18,895 nt of DNA from Prolixibacteraceae bacterium (GCA_027858145.1 JAQIDF010000435.1:1-18895); one strand, 5' to 3'. Positions 8,595 to 15,333 are shown, counted from the stretch's first letter. Made by a program: numbers and translations. The notes: generated by a model from the letters alone, not told the origin.

Positions 8595-8636
8595 AAAAAC
8601 TTACCTTTGAGGTAAGATAATCAGCTTAAACTGATT
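8595..8636 (-). terminator. tandem hairpins with T-run ending the small-ORF transcript
   Basis: Read on the minus strand, AATCAG (8636-8631) pairs with CTGATT (8624-8619) across six bases. A second stem CTTACC (8616-8611) / GGTAAG (8605-8600), with loop TCAAA, follows immediately and is trailed by TTTTT (8599-8595). This fits an intrinsic terminator 35-75 bases after the stop of the 31-codon ORF. It would also insulate the dehydrogenase promoter. Confidence 0.55.
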
Positions 8637-8670
8637 GTTATAGGGAAATCGCCTGTGATGTGTGTAAAAA

Positions 8671-8766
8671 CTAATGGTTTGAAACATTTTCGTTTGAATT
8701 TTCATTAATAAAAGCTAAACCTACGGCTATCAAAAATATTCCGAATGCTATTGCTAAGTAAATCAT
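8671..8766 (-). CDS. 31-residue hydrophobic microprotein with strong ribosome-binding site
   Basis: ATG 8766-8764 to TAG 8673-8671. The peptide starts MIYLAIAFGIFLIAVG, forming one membrane helix at about residues 2-20, then has a short Asn/Glu/Ser-rich tail (NENSNENVSNH). TAAAGGAGGT (8780-8771 on the minus strand) sits 4 bases from the ATG and is an almost perfect Shine-Dalgarno. This is striking because Bacteroidota genes mostly lack one; the other genes here show nothing comparable. A terminator lies downstream, and a hairpin and 21-bp repeats lie upstream. I do not recognise the peptide. KdpF-, CydX- and CcoS-type small subunits came to mind, but no partner genes are nearby and no motif matches. 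Coding is inferred from the ribosome-binding site and composition. Confidence 0.6.
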   Translation of the reverse strand: MIYLAIAFGIFLIAVGLAFINENSNENVSNH

Positions 8767-8770
8767 ATCA

Positions 8771-8780
8771 ACCTCCTTTA
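8771..8780 (-). promoter_or_regulatory. near-perfect Shine-Dalgarno of the microprotein
   Basis: TAAAGGAGGT on the minus strand, complementary to the 16S 3' end over at least seven bases and 4 bases from ATG 8766. It decides the start of the 31-codon ORF. Confidence 0.7.
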
Positions 8781-8797
8781 TCTTTAATTGTTTATTG

Positions 8798-8828
8798 CAA
8801 TATTAAGACAAAAAAGTCTGAAATAAAA
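8798..8828 (-). promoter_or_regulatory. weak candidate promoter for the microprotein
   Basis: On the minus strand TAATATTG (8805-8798) matches TAnnTTTG at seven of eight positions, and TTTT (8828-8825) lies 19 bases upstream in place of TTTG. It would put the 21-bp repeats roughly 60-125 bases upstream of the start site, an activator-like distance. It overlaps the inverted repeat at 8805-8842, so the assignment is uncertain. Confidence 0.3.
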
Positions 8829-8842
8829 GACTTTTTTGTCTT
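8805..8842. repeat. perfect 15-bp inverted repeat (terminator-like, usable on either strand)
   Basis: AAGACAAAAAAGTCT (8805-8819) and its exact reverse complement (8828-8842) flank an 8-base loop. Eight T's run from 8841 on the plus strand, which makes it look like a plus-strand terminator. The genes around it are on the minus strand, so the likely use is ending the receptor transcript 90 bases after its stop, although the minus-strand U-tract is poor. Each arm also contains AGAC/GTCT ends able to fold on their own. Confidence 0.55.
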
Positions 8843-8854
8843 TTTTTTCAGGAG

Positions 8855-8917
8855 GTGCATTTTTCTTTGGCGAACGTGCATTTTTCTTTGACGAACATCA
8901 CAATTTTGTTGACGAAT
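8855..8917. repeat. three tandem 21-bp direct repeats (candidate operator array)
   Basis: Units at 8855-8875, 8876-8896 and 8897-8917. On the minus strand each begins with a TTCGTCAA-like core (TTCGTCAAC, TTCGTCAAA, TTCGCCAAA). The two units nearer the hairpin differ at one base in 21; the third keeps mainly the core. A period of 21 bases equals two DNA turns, so a protein would meet the cores on one face, as LytTR-type regulators do with direct repeats. The array lies outside any gene and upstream of the microprotein in its reading direction. Confidence 0.6.
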
Positions 8918-8931
8918 GGTTTGTGCTAATA

Positions 8932-10938
8932 TTATTGCAGGGATAAACCGAGCGAGATAAAAAAATTACGGGGGGGGGCCGGATAATAATAGCGTGGTGC
9001 ACTGCCACCATACGATGGGGCATTAACCAGTATCATTGATGCATAGTGCTGTTTTAGTAAATTATTTATACCAGCTTTTATCTCAAATGATAGTATCTGA
9101 TTGATTCTAAATAATTGCTTTATGTTGAAGTTTAATACGTTATAGGCAGGGTGTTGCAATGTATTGCTGTCGTTTAAATATTGTCTTCCATGTAGCCAAT
9201 GGTTTATAGTAGCTGAAGTCTGCTGAAAAGGTTTCCAGTTGAGTGTATTTTGAATGTTTACAACCGGAATGCCGGGAAGTGTATTGCTATCGTAAGTAAC
9301 ACCATCGTCGTTAAACTGAACAAATGTATTATCTGACGCAGAGAATGTTAATTGCCAATTAATTTTTCCGGGAAATCGCGTGTTATCTGAAAGTACAACA
9401 TTCGACTGTAATTCTATACCTTTATGGCTTGTTTTGCCGGCATTTATACCGGTGAATATTTCTTCAGTTATCCGTTTTGTTACCAGTAAATCATTTAAGT
9501 CGATAAAATAAACTGTACCGTCAATAAAAATTCTTGCATTGTATGAATGCCATCGTATTCCGGCTTCGTACATCCAGCCTTGTTCGGGTTTCAGTTTTTC
9601 ATTTTTCTGTCCGTCGGGGCGCAGTGTTTCCTCAAGCGAGGGAGCCGAAAAACCATGACCGGCCGATACATAAGTTGTTGTTGAGCTTGTGAGGTCATAG
9701 CTCAAACCCAGTCGTGGCGAGACAATTACGGGATAACCATATTGACCGTTGTCGTTTTCTAAACCTTCATAATTATAGTAGAGCTTATTCAGGTTTATAG
9801 CACCTGAAAAATGTAATTCGGGGGTGAAGTTGTAATGAATCTGACCTGAAATATTTCCATATATCCGGTGTTCGTTAATTTTGTTTACAATGTTTTCACT
9901 CTCTTGTGTTTCCTGAAATGTCTTCCAGTTGTAGTTTTCACTGAATAATTCAATTCCGGTAATGATTTCAAATTTGTATTTGTGGTAAAACCAAAAATTT
10001 CTTAACCCGTAGTTCACGATGTCTTCCGAAAGATTATTGAAAGGGCGTAATTCAAATGTATTCTGATAGCCGCCAAACAGGGTTGTGCGCTGAGTCGTGT
10101 ATTCGCCAATGTTGCTTTTGAACGTTGTGCCTGCAATTATCTTGTCATATTTTTCATAGCCTTCCACCGCAAGCCAGTTTGATGCTGCCGATTCGGGAGA
10201 TTGTGTGAATGTTTCGTGCGAGAGTGAACTTGGGATTTTTGCATTCAACTTTGTGCCTAAAACGGTAAACGACAGGTTCGATTCCTTGATTTTTTTATTT
10301 CCACTTACGATGGCATTGTGCCGGCTATATTGATTGTTCTGACGAAACCCGTCGGATTTTGTGTTGAAATAGGAAGTGTTTATATTGAATTTTTCGGAAT
10401 TGTAATTGGCCGAAGCTTCTGTTTTTCGTGTATTGAAGGAACCATAGCGGAAACCTGTTTCTAATGTGTTTGGGTTTTTCTTTGTTGTTAGCTTAATCGT
10501 TCCTCCAAGCCCGGCACCATACAAGGCAGAAGAGGGGCCCTTAATAAGTTCAACACGTCCAAGGTTAGAGAATTCAATATCTTCAATAACCGTAACCCCG
10601 TCGCCATTGGTTATAGGGATGTCGTTAATGTAAGCCTTTATTCGGTTCGAGGCATAGGGTGTTCGGCTGCCAATTCCCCTGATGACAATCCTGTTGGTGC
10701 TCAGTGTTCCATGGTGCATGTATACTCCCGGAATGCTGTTCAGCATAGTATGTACTGAAAGGTTATTGAATTGTTCCAGTTTGTCATTGCTTAAAACAGA
10801 AATGCTGCCGGGTATTTTACTAAGCTCACCTTCGTAAAGCGTAGCTGTTACGTTGATATCCTCAATTACAACCGAATCGCGTGTGCTTGCCGGCAAAACC
10901 AGGGGAAACAGTAAAAATGCGAGTAAGAAAAAAGGCAT
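8932..10938 (-). CDS. TonB-dependent outer-membrane receptor, PqqU (YncD)-like, probable PQQ importer
   Basis: 668 residues: signal peptide (1 to about 18, unusually without basic residues), plug at about 24-155, then a beta-barrel. There is no STN or carboxypeptidase-like domain, unlike the receptor at 3656. Several blocks recall E. coli PqqU/YncD from memory: RGIGSRTPYASNRIKAYIND (PqqU RGFGSRSTYG...), GPSSALYGAGLGG (GPFSALYGNASGG), GFSAPSLEE with a following DGQ, INAGKTSHKGIEL (KNAGKTRRQGAEL), and the C-terminal PRYYYPAPPRNF (GRYYEPSPGRNY). PqqU is known to import pyrroloquinoline quinone. The upstream gene, 15 bases away in the same reading frame, encodes a PQQ-type dehydrogenase, which supports the assignment. 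An in-frame TAA between the two genes excludes a fusion. Nine G's at 8970-8978 lie near the 3' end. Receptor class is certain; ligand is inferred. Confidence 0.9.
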   Translation of the reverse strand: MPFFLLAFLLFPLVLPASTRDSVVIEDINVTATLYEGELSKIPGSISVLSNDKLEQFNNLSVHTMLNSIPGVYMHHGTLSTNRIVIRGIGSRTPYASNRIKAYINDIPITNGDGVTVIEDIEFSNLGRVELIKGPSSALYGAGLGGTIKLTTKKNPNTLETGFRYGSFNTRKTEASANYNSEKFNINTSYFNTKSDGFRQNNQYSRHNAIVSGNKKIKESNLSFTVLGTKLNAKIPSSLSHETFTQSPESAASNWLAVEGYEKYDKIIAGTTFKSNIGEYTTQRTTLFGGYQNTFELRPFNNLSEDIVNYGLRNFWFYHKYKFEIITGIELFSENYNWKTFQETQESENIVNKINEHRIYGNISGQIHYNFTPELHFSGAINLNKLYYNYEGLENDNGQYGYPVIVSPRLGLSYDLTSSTTTYVSAGHGFSAPSLEETLRPDGQKNEKLKPEQGWMYEAGIRWHSYNARIFIDGTVYFIDLNDLLVTKRITEEIFTGINAGKTSHKGIELQSNVVLSDNTRFPGKINWQLTFSASDNTFVQFNDDGVTYDSNTLPGIPVVNIQNTLNWKPFQQTSATINHWLHGRQYLNDSNTLQHPAYNVLNFNIKQLFRINQILSFEIKAGINNLLKQHYASMILVNAPSYGGSAPRYYYPAPPRNFFISLGLSLQ

Positions 10939-10953
10939 ACGTGTTGCTTGGGT

Positions 10954-12372
10954 TTATTTTACAGGAATGAGTTTTACTATTTTACCGGGTGTCTCAATGG
11001 CAACATATACATAACCTTTAGGGTCTTGAACTACGTTGCGTACACGACCGATGTCCTGTAAAAGTTTTTCCTGGTGAACAACTTTTTCGCCCTCTAAAAC
11101 TACTCTTTCTAGGTATTGGTAACGAAGTGAGCCAATTAAAATGTTGTTTTTCCACCCGGAGTATTTATCACCCCTTACGAATATCATACCGCATGGCGCA
11201 ATTGATGGATCCCAATATGTAACCGGTTGTTCCATTCCTTCTTTATGGGTAATGTCGGTAAAGGTTGTCCCGTCGTAATTAATACCGTATGAAATGACCG
11301 GCCAGCCATAGTTCAATCCGGGTTTTATAAGGTTAAGCTCGTCACCGCCTTTGGGGCCATGCTCACTAATCCACACTTCGTTGGTTTCGGGGTGAATATC
11401 GGTGCCTTGCGGATTGCGGTGCCCGTAACTATAAATCGATGGCATGGCGTCAGTATTATCAACAAAGGGGTTGTCCTCGGGGATGCTTCCGTCGTCGTGT
11501 ATGCGATGAATTTTACCGTTGTGGTTGGTTAGGCTTTGCGGGTTAAACTCGCGATAACCGCGGTCGCCAATTCCGAAGAAAAGGTAGCCGTCTTTATCAA
11601 ACGCCAGCTTGCAACCAAAGTGATACGATTTGTTTGTGTCGGGTTCGCCATTAAAAATGATTTCGGTATCGTACAACAGGTCGTTTTTTAACCTGGTGCG
11701 CAAAATGGAGGTGTTACCGCCTTTTTCTTTCTTTTCGTCAGCAGGTGCCGAAAAGGAAATGTAGATCCAGCCGTTGTTTTTATAATCGGGATGTAATTTA
11801 ATATCGAGTAATCCTCCCTGTCCTTTTACGAAAAGCGAGGGTAGACCGGAAATTTTGTATAGTTTATTATCTGAAAAGCGGTACAAAGTACCTGAGCGTT
11901 CAGAAATAAGCAAATCGCCGTTTGGCAAAAAATCAAGACCCCATGGCACTTCAAGTCCACTTACAATGGTGTCAACTCTAAATGTAAGTTCATCTGTATT
12001 GTGGATATTGTTTTGTGGTTCAGGTTCTTCTTTAAGTTCTTCAGTAATACCTTTTTTTATGTATACTGCAAGTGCGACAACTTCCTCTTCGGTAAAAGTT
12101 TTTTTGAAGCCCGGCATGCCCATTTCAGGCCTTCCTTCAACAATCGATTCAATCAAATCTTTATCGTTGTTGCCATACATCCATTCCTTTTTTTCAAATT
12201 TTTCGAGCTGGAAACCGTGACAACCTGCACAAAAGTTTTCGTAGTTTTTGGCTGTTGTGGGTGTGTTGTTGATATTTGTACCAGCTTTTGAATTATTGCA
12301 TGAATAAAACGACAATGATGCAGATATTAAAATAATAACTGTACTGATGGTGAAGAAATTTTTAATGAGCAT
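10954..12372 (-). CDS. cytochrome c / PQQ-dependent sugar dehydrogenase (sGDH/YliI-like) lipoprotein
   Basis: 472 residues from ATG 12372 (a TTG at 12396 is less likely because it only lengthens the signal). A hydrophobic signal ends LSFYSC, so Cys25 is probably lipidated. A small cytochrome c domain follows: heme site CAGCH at 48-52 and candidate axial Met86 in GMPGF. From about residue 133 comes a six-bladed propeller of the soluble glucose dehydrogenase/aldose sugar dehydrogenase family: VPWGLDFLPNGDLLISER, SYHFGCKLAFD with likely catalytic His251, GIGDRG, YSYGHRNPQG with Arg319, and SEHGPKGGDELNLI for Ca/PQQ binding. It would oxidise aldose sugars in the periplasm, passing electrons from PQQ to its own heme. 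It is first in an operon with the PqqU-like receptor. Exact sugar substrate is unknown. Confidence 0.9.
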   Translation of the reverse strand: MLIKNFFTISTVIILISASLSFYSCNNSKAGTNINNTPTTAKNYENFCAGCHGFQLEKFEKKEWMYGNNDKDLIESIVEGRPEMGMPGFKKTFTEEEVVALAVYIKKGITEELKEEPEPQNNIHNTDELTFRVDTIVSGLEVPWGLDFLPNGDLLISERSGTLYRFSDNKLYKISGLPSLFVKGQGGLLDIKLHPDYKNNGWIYISFSAPADEKKEKGGNTSILRTRLKNDLLYDTEIIFNGEPDTNKSYHFGCKLAFDKDGYLFFGIGDRGYREFNPQSLTNHNGKIHRIHDDGSIPEDNPFVDNTDAMPSIYSYGHRNPQGTDIHPETNEVWISEHGPKGGDELNLIKPGLNYGWPVISYGINYDGTTFTDITHKEGMEQPVTYWDPSIAPCGMIFVRGDKYSGWKNNILIGSLRYQYLERVVLEGEKVVHQEKLLQDIGRVRNVVQDPKGYVYVAIETPGKIVKLIPVK

Positions 12373-12455
12373 GGCTTTTTGTTTTATAGTTGTCAATTTT
12401 GTCAGAATTACACTAAAAAAACACGAATAAGGCCGTTATGTTCAAACACAAGTGG

Positions 12456-13328
12456 TTATTCATCGGCCAGTTTATCCAGTACATATTTTACCATTTGTTT
12501 CATTTTTGGATGGTAATCTTCACTGGCATCTTTAGTTACCCGGTTGGCAATAATCAGGCAAATGGTAATAGCTTCATGTCCCAGAAGTTTTGACAATCCG
12601 TAAATGGCTGAACTCTCCATTTCGTAATTGGTGATTTTTTGTCCCAGAAAATCAAACGATTCAATCTTTTCATTCAGATTCGGGTCGGCAAGAGGGATAC
12701 GCAAAACACGTCCCTGAGGGCCGTAAAACCCGGGTGCTGAAATGTTAATGCCCGATACAGTTTCTTTGCTCGAAAGGATTTCACATAACTTATCAGAGCA
12801 ATCAACCACATAAGGTTTCGGCAGTAATTCGCCCCATTGGGTGTGGTAAAGCAAACTTTGCTCAAACTCAAGATCAGCAACAATGTTCCGGCCTTCATAA
12901 AAATTCAGAAGTCCGTCAAATCCGATTGATTTTTGCGAGATGACGTAAGAGTTAACCGGTATATTTTCCTGTAAACTTCCCGAAGTACCAATGCGGATAA
13001 GGTTTAAACAGGTAATGTCCTTTTTCATTTTCCGGGTTTTCAGGTCAATGTTCACTAATGCATCGAGTTCGTTGACAACAATATCGATATTGTCGGTGCC
13101 AATTCCTGTTGATACAACAGATAGATGGCGGTCTTTATACCATCCGGTAACGGTTTTAAATTCACGATTTTGAACCTTGTGTTCTATTTCATCAAAAAAA
13201 CCGGCAATCATATCAACTCGTCCCTGGTCACCAACAAGTATTACTGTGTCAGCAATTTGTCCGGGTTTTAGATGAAGGTGAAAAATTGACCCGTCTGGGT
13301 TTATAATCAGTTCAGATTCTCTTATCAT
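12456..13328 (-). CDS. uridine phosphorylase-type nucleoside phosphorylase
   Basis: 290 residues, PNP/UDP phosphorylase family 1; cleaves a nucleoside with phosphate to a free base and (deoxy)ribose-1-phosphate in the cytoplasm. Aligned by motif with E. coli Udp: phosphate-site GDQGR (33-37) and RIGTSGS (112-118), uracil-recognition Phe201, Gln205 and Arg207 in FYGPQGR (Udp Phe162, Gln166, Arg168, same spacing), and ribose-binding EMES (236-239). The Gln/Arg pair favours uridine over purine substrates. It is somewhat longer than Udp (253). It starts 29 bases after the stop of the MscS gene on the same strand, so the two may be co-transcribed. It ends 83 bases before the dehydrogenase start. 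Confidence 0.9.
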   Translation of the reverse strand: MIRESELIINPDGSIFHLHLKPGQIADTVILVGDQGRVDMIAGFFDEIEHKVQNREFKTVTGWYKDRHLSVVSTGIGTDNIDIVVNELDALVNIDLKTRKMKKDITCLNLIRIGTSGSLQENIPVNSYVISQKSIGFDGLLNFYEGRNIVADLEFEQSLLYHTQWGELLPKPYVVDCSDKLCEILSSKETVSGINISAPGFYGPQGRVLRIPLADPNLNEKIESFDFLGQKITNYEMESSAIYGLSKLLGHEAITICLIIANRVTKDASEDYHPKMKQMVKYVLDKLADE

Positions 13329-13357
13329 GGTTATTGATTTTTACGTGAATATCAAAA

Positions 13358-14431
13358 TTAGTTATTTTTTATTACAACTCGCGATTTAGGAAGGCTTTCG
13401 GGAAATCTTTTTTGAATGAATTTAATGATGTTTTCTCTCAGGTATACCCTAAGATCCCACGCCGTAGGAGAGTCGGTGGCACTAACCAGCAAGCGGGTTT
13501 CAACTGTTTTTTCGGTAGTACCGGTTACTTGCAATACATTTACCCTGCCATCCCACAGCGGGGTTTCTTTAAGCAACCGTGTTGTTTCGTTTCTAATCTC
13601 ATCAAAATCAACCTCATAATCTGTGTAAATAAATACCGTGCCCAGTATTTGCGAGTTGGAGCGAGTCCAGTTCTGGAAAGGTTTTTCAATAAAATAAGTT
13701 GAAGGAAGCACCAGGCGGCGTTCGTCCCATATTTTCACAACCACATATGTTAGGTTGATTTCTTCGATGCGCCCCCATTCATTTTCAACGATAACAACAT
13801 CATCAAGCCGTATGGGTTGTGTAATGGCTATTTGAATGCCGGCCAAAAATCCGCCAATAATTTTCTGGGCTGCCAATCCAATAATAATACCCGTAACACC
13901 GGCAGAGGCAATTAAGCTGATACCTATTTGTCTGATGCCACTGAAAGACATTAAAATCAGTGAGATGGCAATAATCACAGTTAAAGTAATCAGTACGCGC
14001 TCAATAATCTTGAACTGCGTATATATTTTACGGGCTTTTAAATTGTCTTTTTGGTTAATATCATACTGGCGTAACACCATGAATTTCACCAACTGTATAA
14101 AACGAATAACAATCCACGAAAAAAGAATAATGAAAAGAATTGACAGAGCCTTACCTGCAGTTGAACTTATACTTTCAGGAAAGCTTGATAATGATATGGG
14201 CAACCACAATGAGAGCGTTGTGGAGAGAAGTATTACCGGTAATTTAAGGTTTTTCTGTATCCGGGAGTAAAAATCAGTTTCAGATTTTTTATTCAGTTTT
14301 ATAGATACCCTTATGGCAATAAAAACAAGAATGAAGAAAACAACCTGAAACGCAATAAACTTTCCAAAATAGTTTAAAATGTCAAATAGTAATTTGGGAT
14401 CGATATTGAAAAAATCGGCTAGTTTGTCCAT
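13358..14431 (-). CDS. mechanosensitive ion channel, MscS family
   Basis: 357 residues. Predicted membrane helices lie at about 22-45, 65-83, 94-120 and 143-162, followed by the pore-lining helix rich in Gly/Ala at about 168-204 (SAGVTGIIIGLAAQKIIGGF). The cytoplasmic beta domain follows with the family pattern RLDDVVIVENEWGRIEEI (208-225) and DERRLVLPSTYFIEKPFQNW (236-255), then a C-terminal alpha/beta domain. It acts as a pressure valve in the inner membrane during osmotic down-shock. Extra N-terminal helices relative to E. coli MscS (286 residues) fit the YnaI-like branch. ATG 14431 opens it, divergent from araR across 169 bases. Confidence 0.93.
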   Translation of the reverse strand: MDKLADFFNIDPKLLFDILNYFGKFIAFQVVFFILVFIAIRVSIKLNKKSETDFYSRIQKNLKLPVILLSTTLSLWLPISLSSFPESISSTAGKALSILFIILFSWIVIRFIQLVKFMVLRQYDINQKDNLKARKIYTQFKIIERVLITLTVIIAISLILMSFSGIRQIGISLIASAGVTGIIIGLAAQKIIGGFLAGIQIAITQPIRLDDVVIVENEWGRIEEINLTYVVVKIWDERRLVLPSTYFIEKPFQNWTRSNSQILGTVFIYTDYEVDFDEIRNETTRLLKETPLWDGRVNVLQVTGTTEKTVETRLLVSATDSPTAWDLRVYLRENIIKFIQKRFPESLPKSRVVIKNN

Positions 14432-14530
14432 AAGTGTATTATATATTTATTTAACTGTTTTTATTAATAACTCAATATCTTAGCTTTTGTTTAAAAGTGG
14501 ATTATTGAATTTTATTTCGGATTATTTTTT

Positions 14531-14542
14531 AAAACATGTTTT
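14531..14542. repeat. perfect 12-bp palindrome AAAACATGTTTT upstream of araR
   Basis: A self-complementary 12-mer, 59 bases before the araR ATG and just upstream of the candidate promoter. It could be an operator or an upstream activator site. It may equally be chance in AT-rich DNA. Confidence 0.25.
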
Positions 14543-14546
14543 TTTG

Positions 14547-14578
14547 TTTGGAAAAGATAAAAGTTATTCTGACTTTTG
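14547..14578 (+). promoter_or_regulatory. candidate promoter of araR overlapped by an inverted repeat
   Basis: TTTG (14547-14550), 20 bases, then GACTTTTG (14571-14578) resembles TTTG-N19-TAnnTTTG with one mismatch in the -7 box. An inverted repeat AAAAGT (14559-14564) / ACTTTT (14572-14577) spans the spacer and -7 box, as expected of a repressor site. Transcription would start near 14585, leaving a leader of about 16 bases. AraR self-regulation here is inference. Confidence 0.4.
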
Positions 14579-14600
14579 TTTTGATTTTAAAAATCCAACT

Positions 14601-15299
14601 ATGACTTACAATGATAAGAAGCAATTTTATCTCGCAGTTGATTGCGTAATATTTGGTTATGAGGATTACAAATTGAAATTGCTATTGCAACCCCGTCCAA
14701 TTGAACCATCAAAAGGAGAATGGGCGTTAATGGGGGGATTTTGTGGTGACGCTGAAACCCTCGAAAATGCAGCAAATCGGGTTTTAGAAAAAACAACTGG
14801 ATTGACAAATATCTACATGAAACAGGTGCAGGCATTTTCACAAGTTAACAGAGATCCTGGCGGGCGTGTAATATCAGTTGCATTTTTTGCATTGATCAAT
14901 ATTCGCAATTACGATGATGATCTTCTGAAACAATATGGTGCACAATGGTTTTCAATCGAAGAAATACCGAATCTTATATTTGATCATGCTGAAATTGTAG
15001 AAAATGCGATGCAACAATTGCGAAGAACAGCCAAAATTCAACCCATTGGATTTGAGTTATTACCTGAAAATTTCACCATTACTCAGCTTCGTAATCTTTA
15101 CGAGGCAATTTATCAATGTACTTTAGAGCCGGCAAATTTCAGACGTAAAATTATGTCAATGAAACTTCTTGACCGATTGCCGTTCAAGGACAAAAACAGC
15201 TCACGAAAAGGAGCGTATCTGTACTCTTTTAATCAGGAGAAATATGAGAATCTATCAGCTCAGGGGTTTTCTTTTGATATATCACACGCACAAATGTAA
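14601..15299 (+). CDS. araR: Nudix-fold transcriptional regulator of arabinose genes (AraR, NrtR family)
   Basis: 232 residues from ATG 14601. Starting from the upstream TTG at 14487 would add 38 non-conserved residues and cross the candidate promoter. The N-terminal Nudix domain covers about 1-140; the C-terminal winged-helix DNA-binding domain, about 150-232, has LLPENFTITQLRNLYEAIY and the wing FRRKIMSMKLLDRL. The Nudix box at 46-68 keeps Gly46, Glu52, Arg60 and Gly67 but has lost the metal-binding Glu residues (RVLEKTTGL where REUxEExGU is expected), so it is a sensor rather than a hydrolase. AraR of Bacteroides thetaiotaomicron (BT0354) is a known member of this family and responds to L-arabinose. 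Here the gene sits directly upstream of araA. An NAD-metabolism NrtR is excluded by context. Confidence 0.9.
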   Translation: MTYNDKKQFYLAVDCVIFGYEDYKLKLLLQPRPIEPSKGEWALMGGFCGDAETLENAANRVLEKTTGLTNIYMKQVQAFSQVNRDPGGRVISVAFFALINIRNYDDDLLKQYGAQWFSIEEIPNLIFDHAEIVENAMQQLRRTAKIQPIGFELLPENFTITQLRNLYEAIYQCTLEPANFRRKIMSMKLLDRLPFKDKNSSRKGAYLYSFNQEKYENLSAQGFSFDISHAQM

Positions 15300-15311
15300 A
15301 ATCGAATTGAA

Positions 15312-15333
15312 ATGCTTAAAAGTATGCTTTAAA
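15312..15333 (+). repeat. 12-bp-spaced direct repeat ATGCTTAAA / ATGCTTTAA in the araR-araA gap
   Basis: Two near-identical nonamers start at 15312 and 15324, inside the 63-base gap before araA. They may be part of a regulator site or chance. No consensus promoter is seen in this gap, so read-through from araR is likely. Confidence 0.25.

Larger units (their letters stand above)
8520..8931. other. 412-base region without a long gene: regulatory sites plus a short ORF
   Basis: Between the start of the alcohol dehydrogenase gene and the stop of the PqqU-like receptor gene, both on the minus strand. From left to right it holds the dehydrogenase promoter, two small hairpins with a T-run on the minus strand, a 31-codon ORF with a strong ribosome-binding site, a 15-bp inverted repeat and three 21-bp direct repeats, each listed separately. 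8918-8931 shows nothing more. Confidence 0.7.

Noticed and set aside
8855..8917. CRISPR-like short repeat array
   Set aside because: The units are directly adjacent with no unique spacers, there are only three of them, and no cas gene is present.
8867..8929. Plus-strand TTG ORF of about 20 codons behind an AGGAGG at 8850-8855
   Set aside because: It lies wholly inside the 21-bp repeat array, uses a rare start with long spacing (11 bases), and encodes only the translated repeats. The AGGAGG is more simply chance.
10939..10956. Possible single fused gene of dehydrogenase plus receptor broken by one stop
   Set aside because: The two are in the same frame, but the receptor has its own ATG and signal peptide right after the stop, and the dehydrogenase ends at a normal family length.
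12373..12396. TTG start giving an 8-residue longer dehydrogenase
   Set aside because: ATG 12372 directly precedes the signal sequence; the extension adds nothing conserved.
12431..12468. GGCCG / CGGCC inverted repeat as terminator of the uridine phosphorylase gene
   Set aside because: Only five base pairs around a 28-base loop that includes the stop codon; too weak to call, despite a T-run beyond it on the minus strand.
14487..14600. Upstream TTG extension of AraR
   Set aside because: The added 38 residues are not NrtR-like and the stretch contains the candidate promoter. ATG 14601 matches the usual N-terminus.
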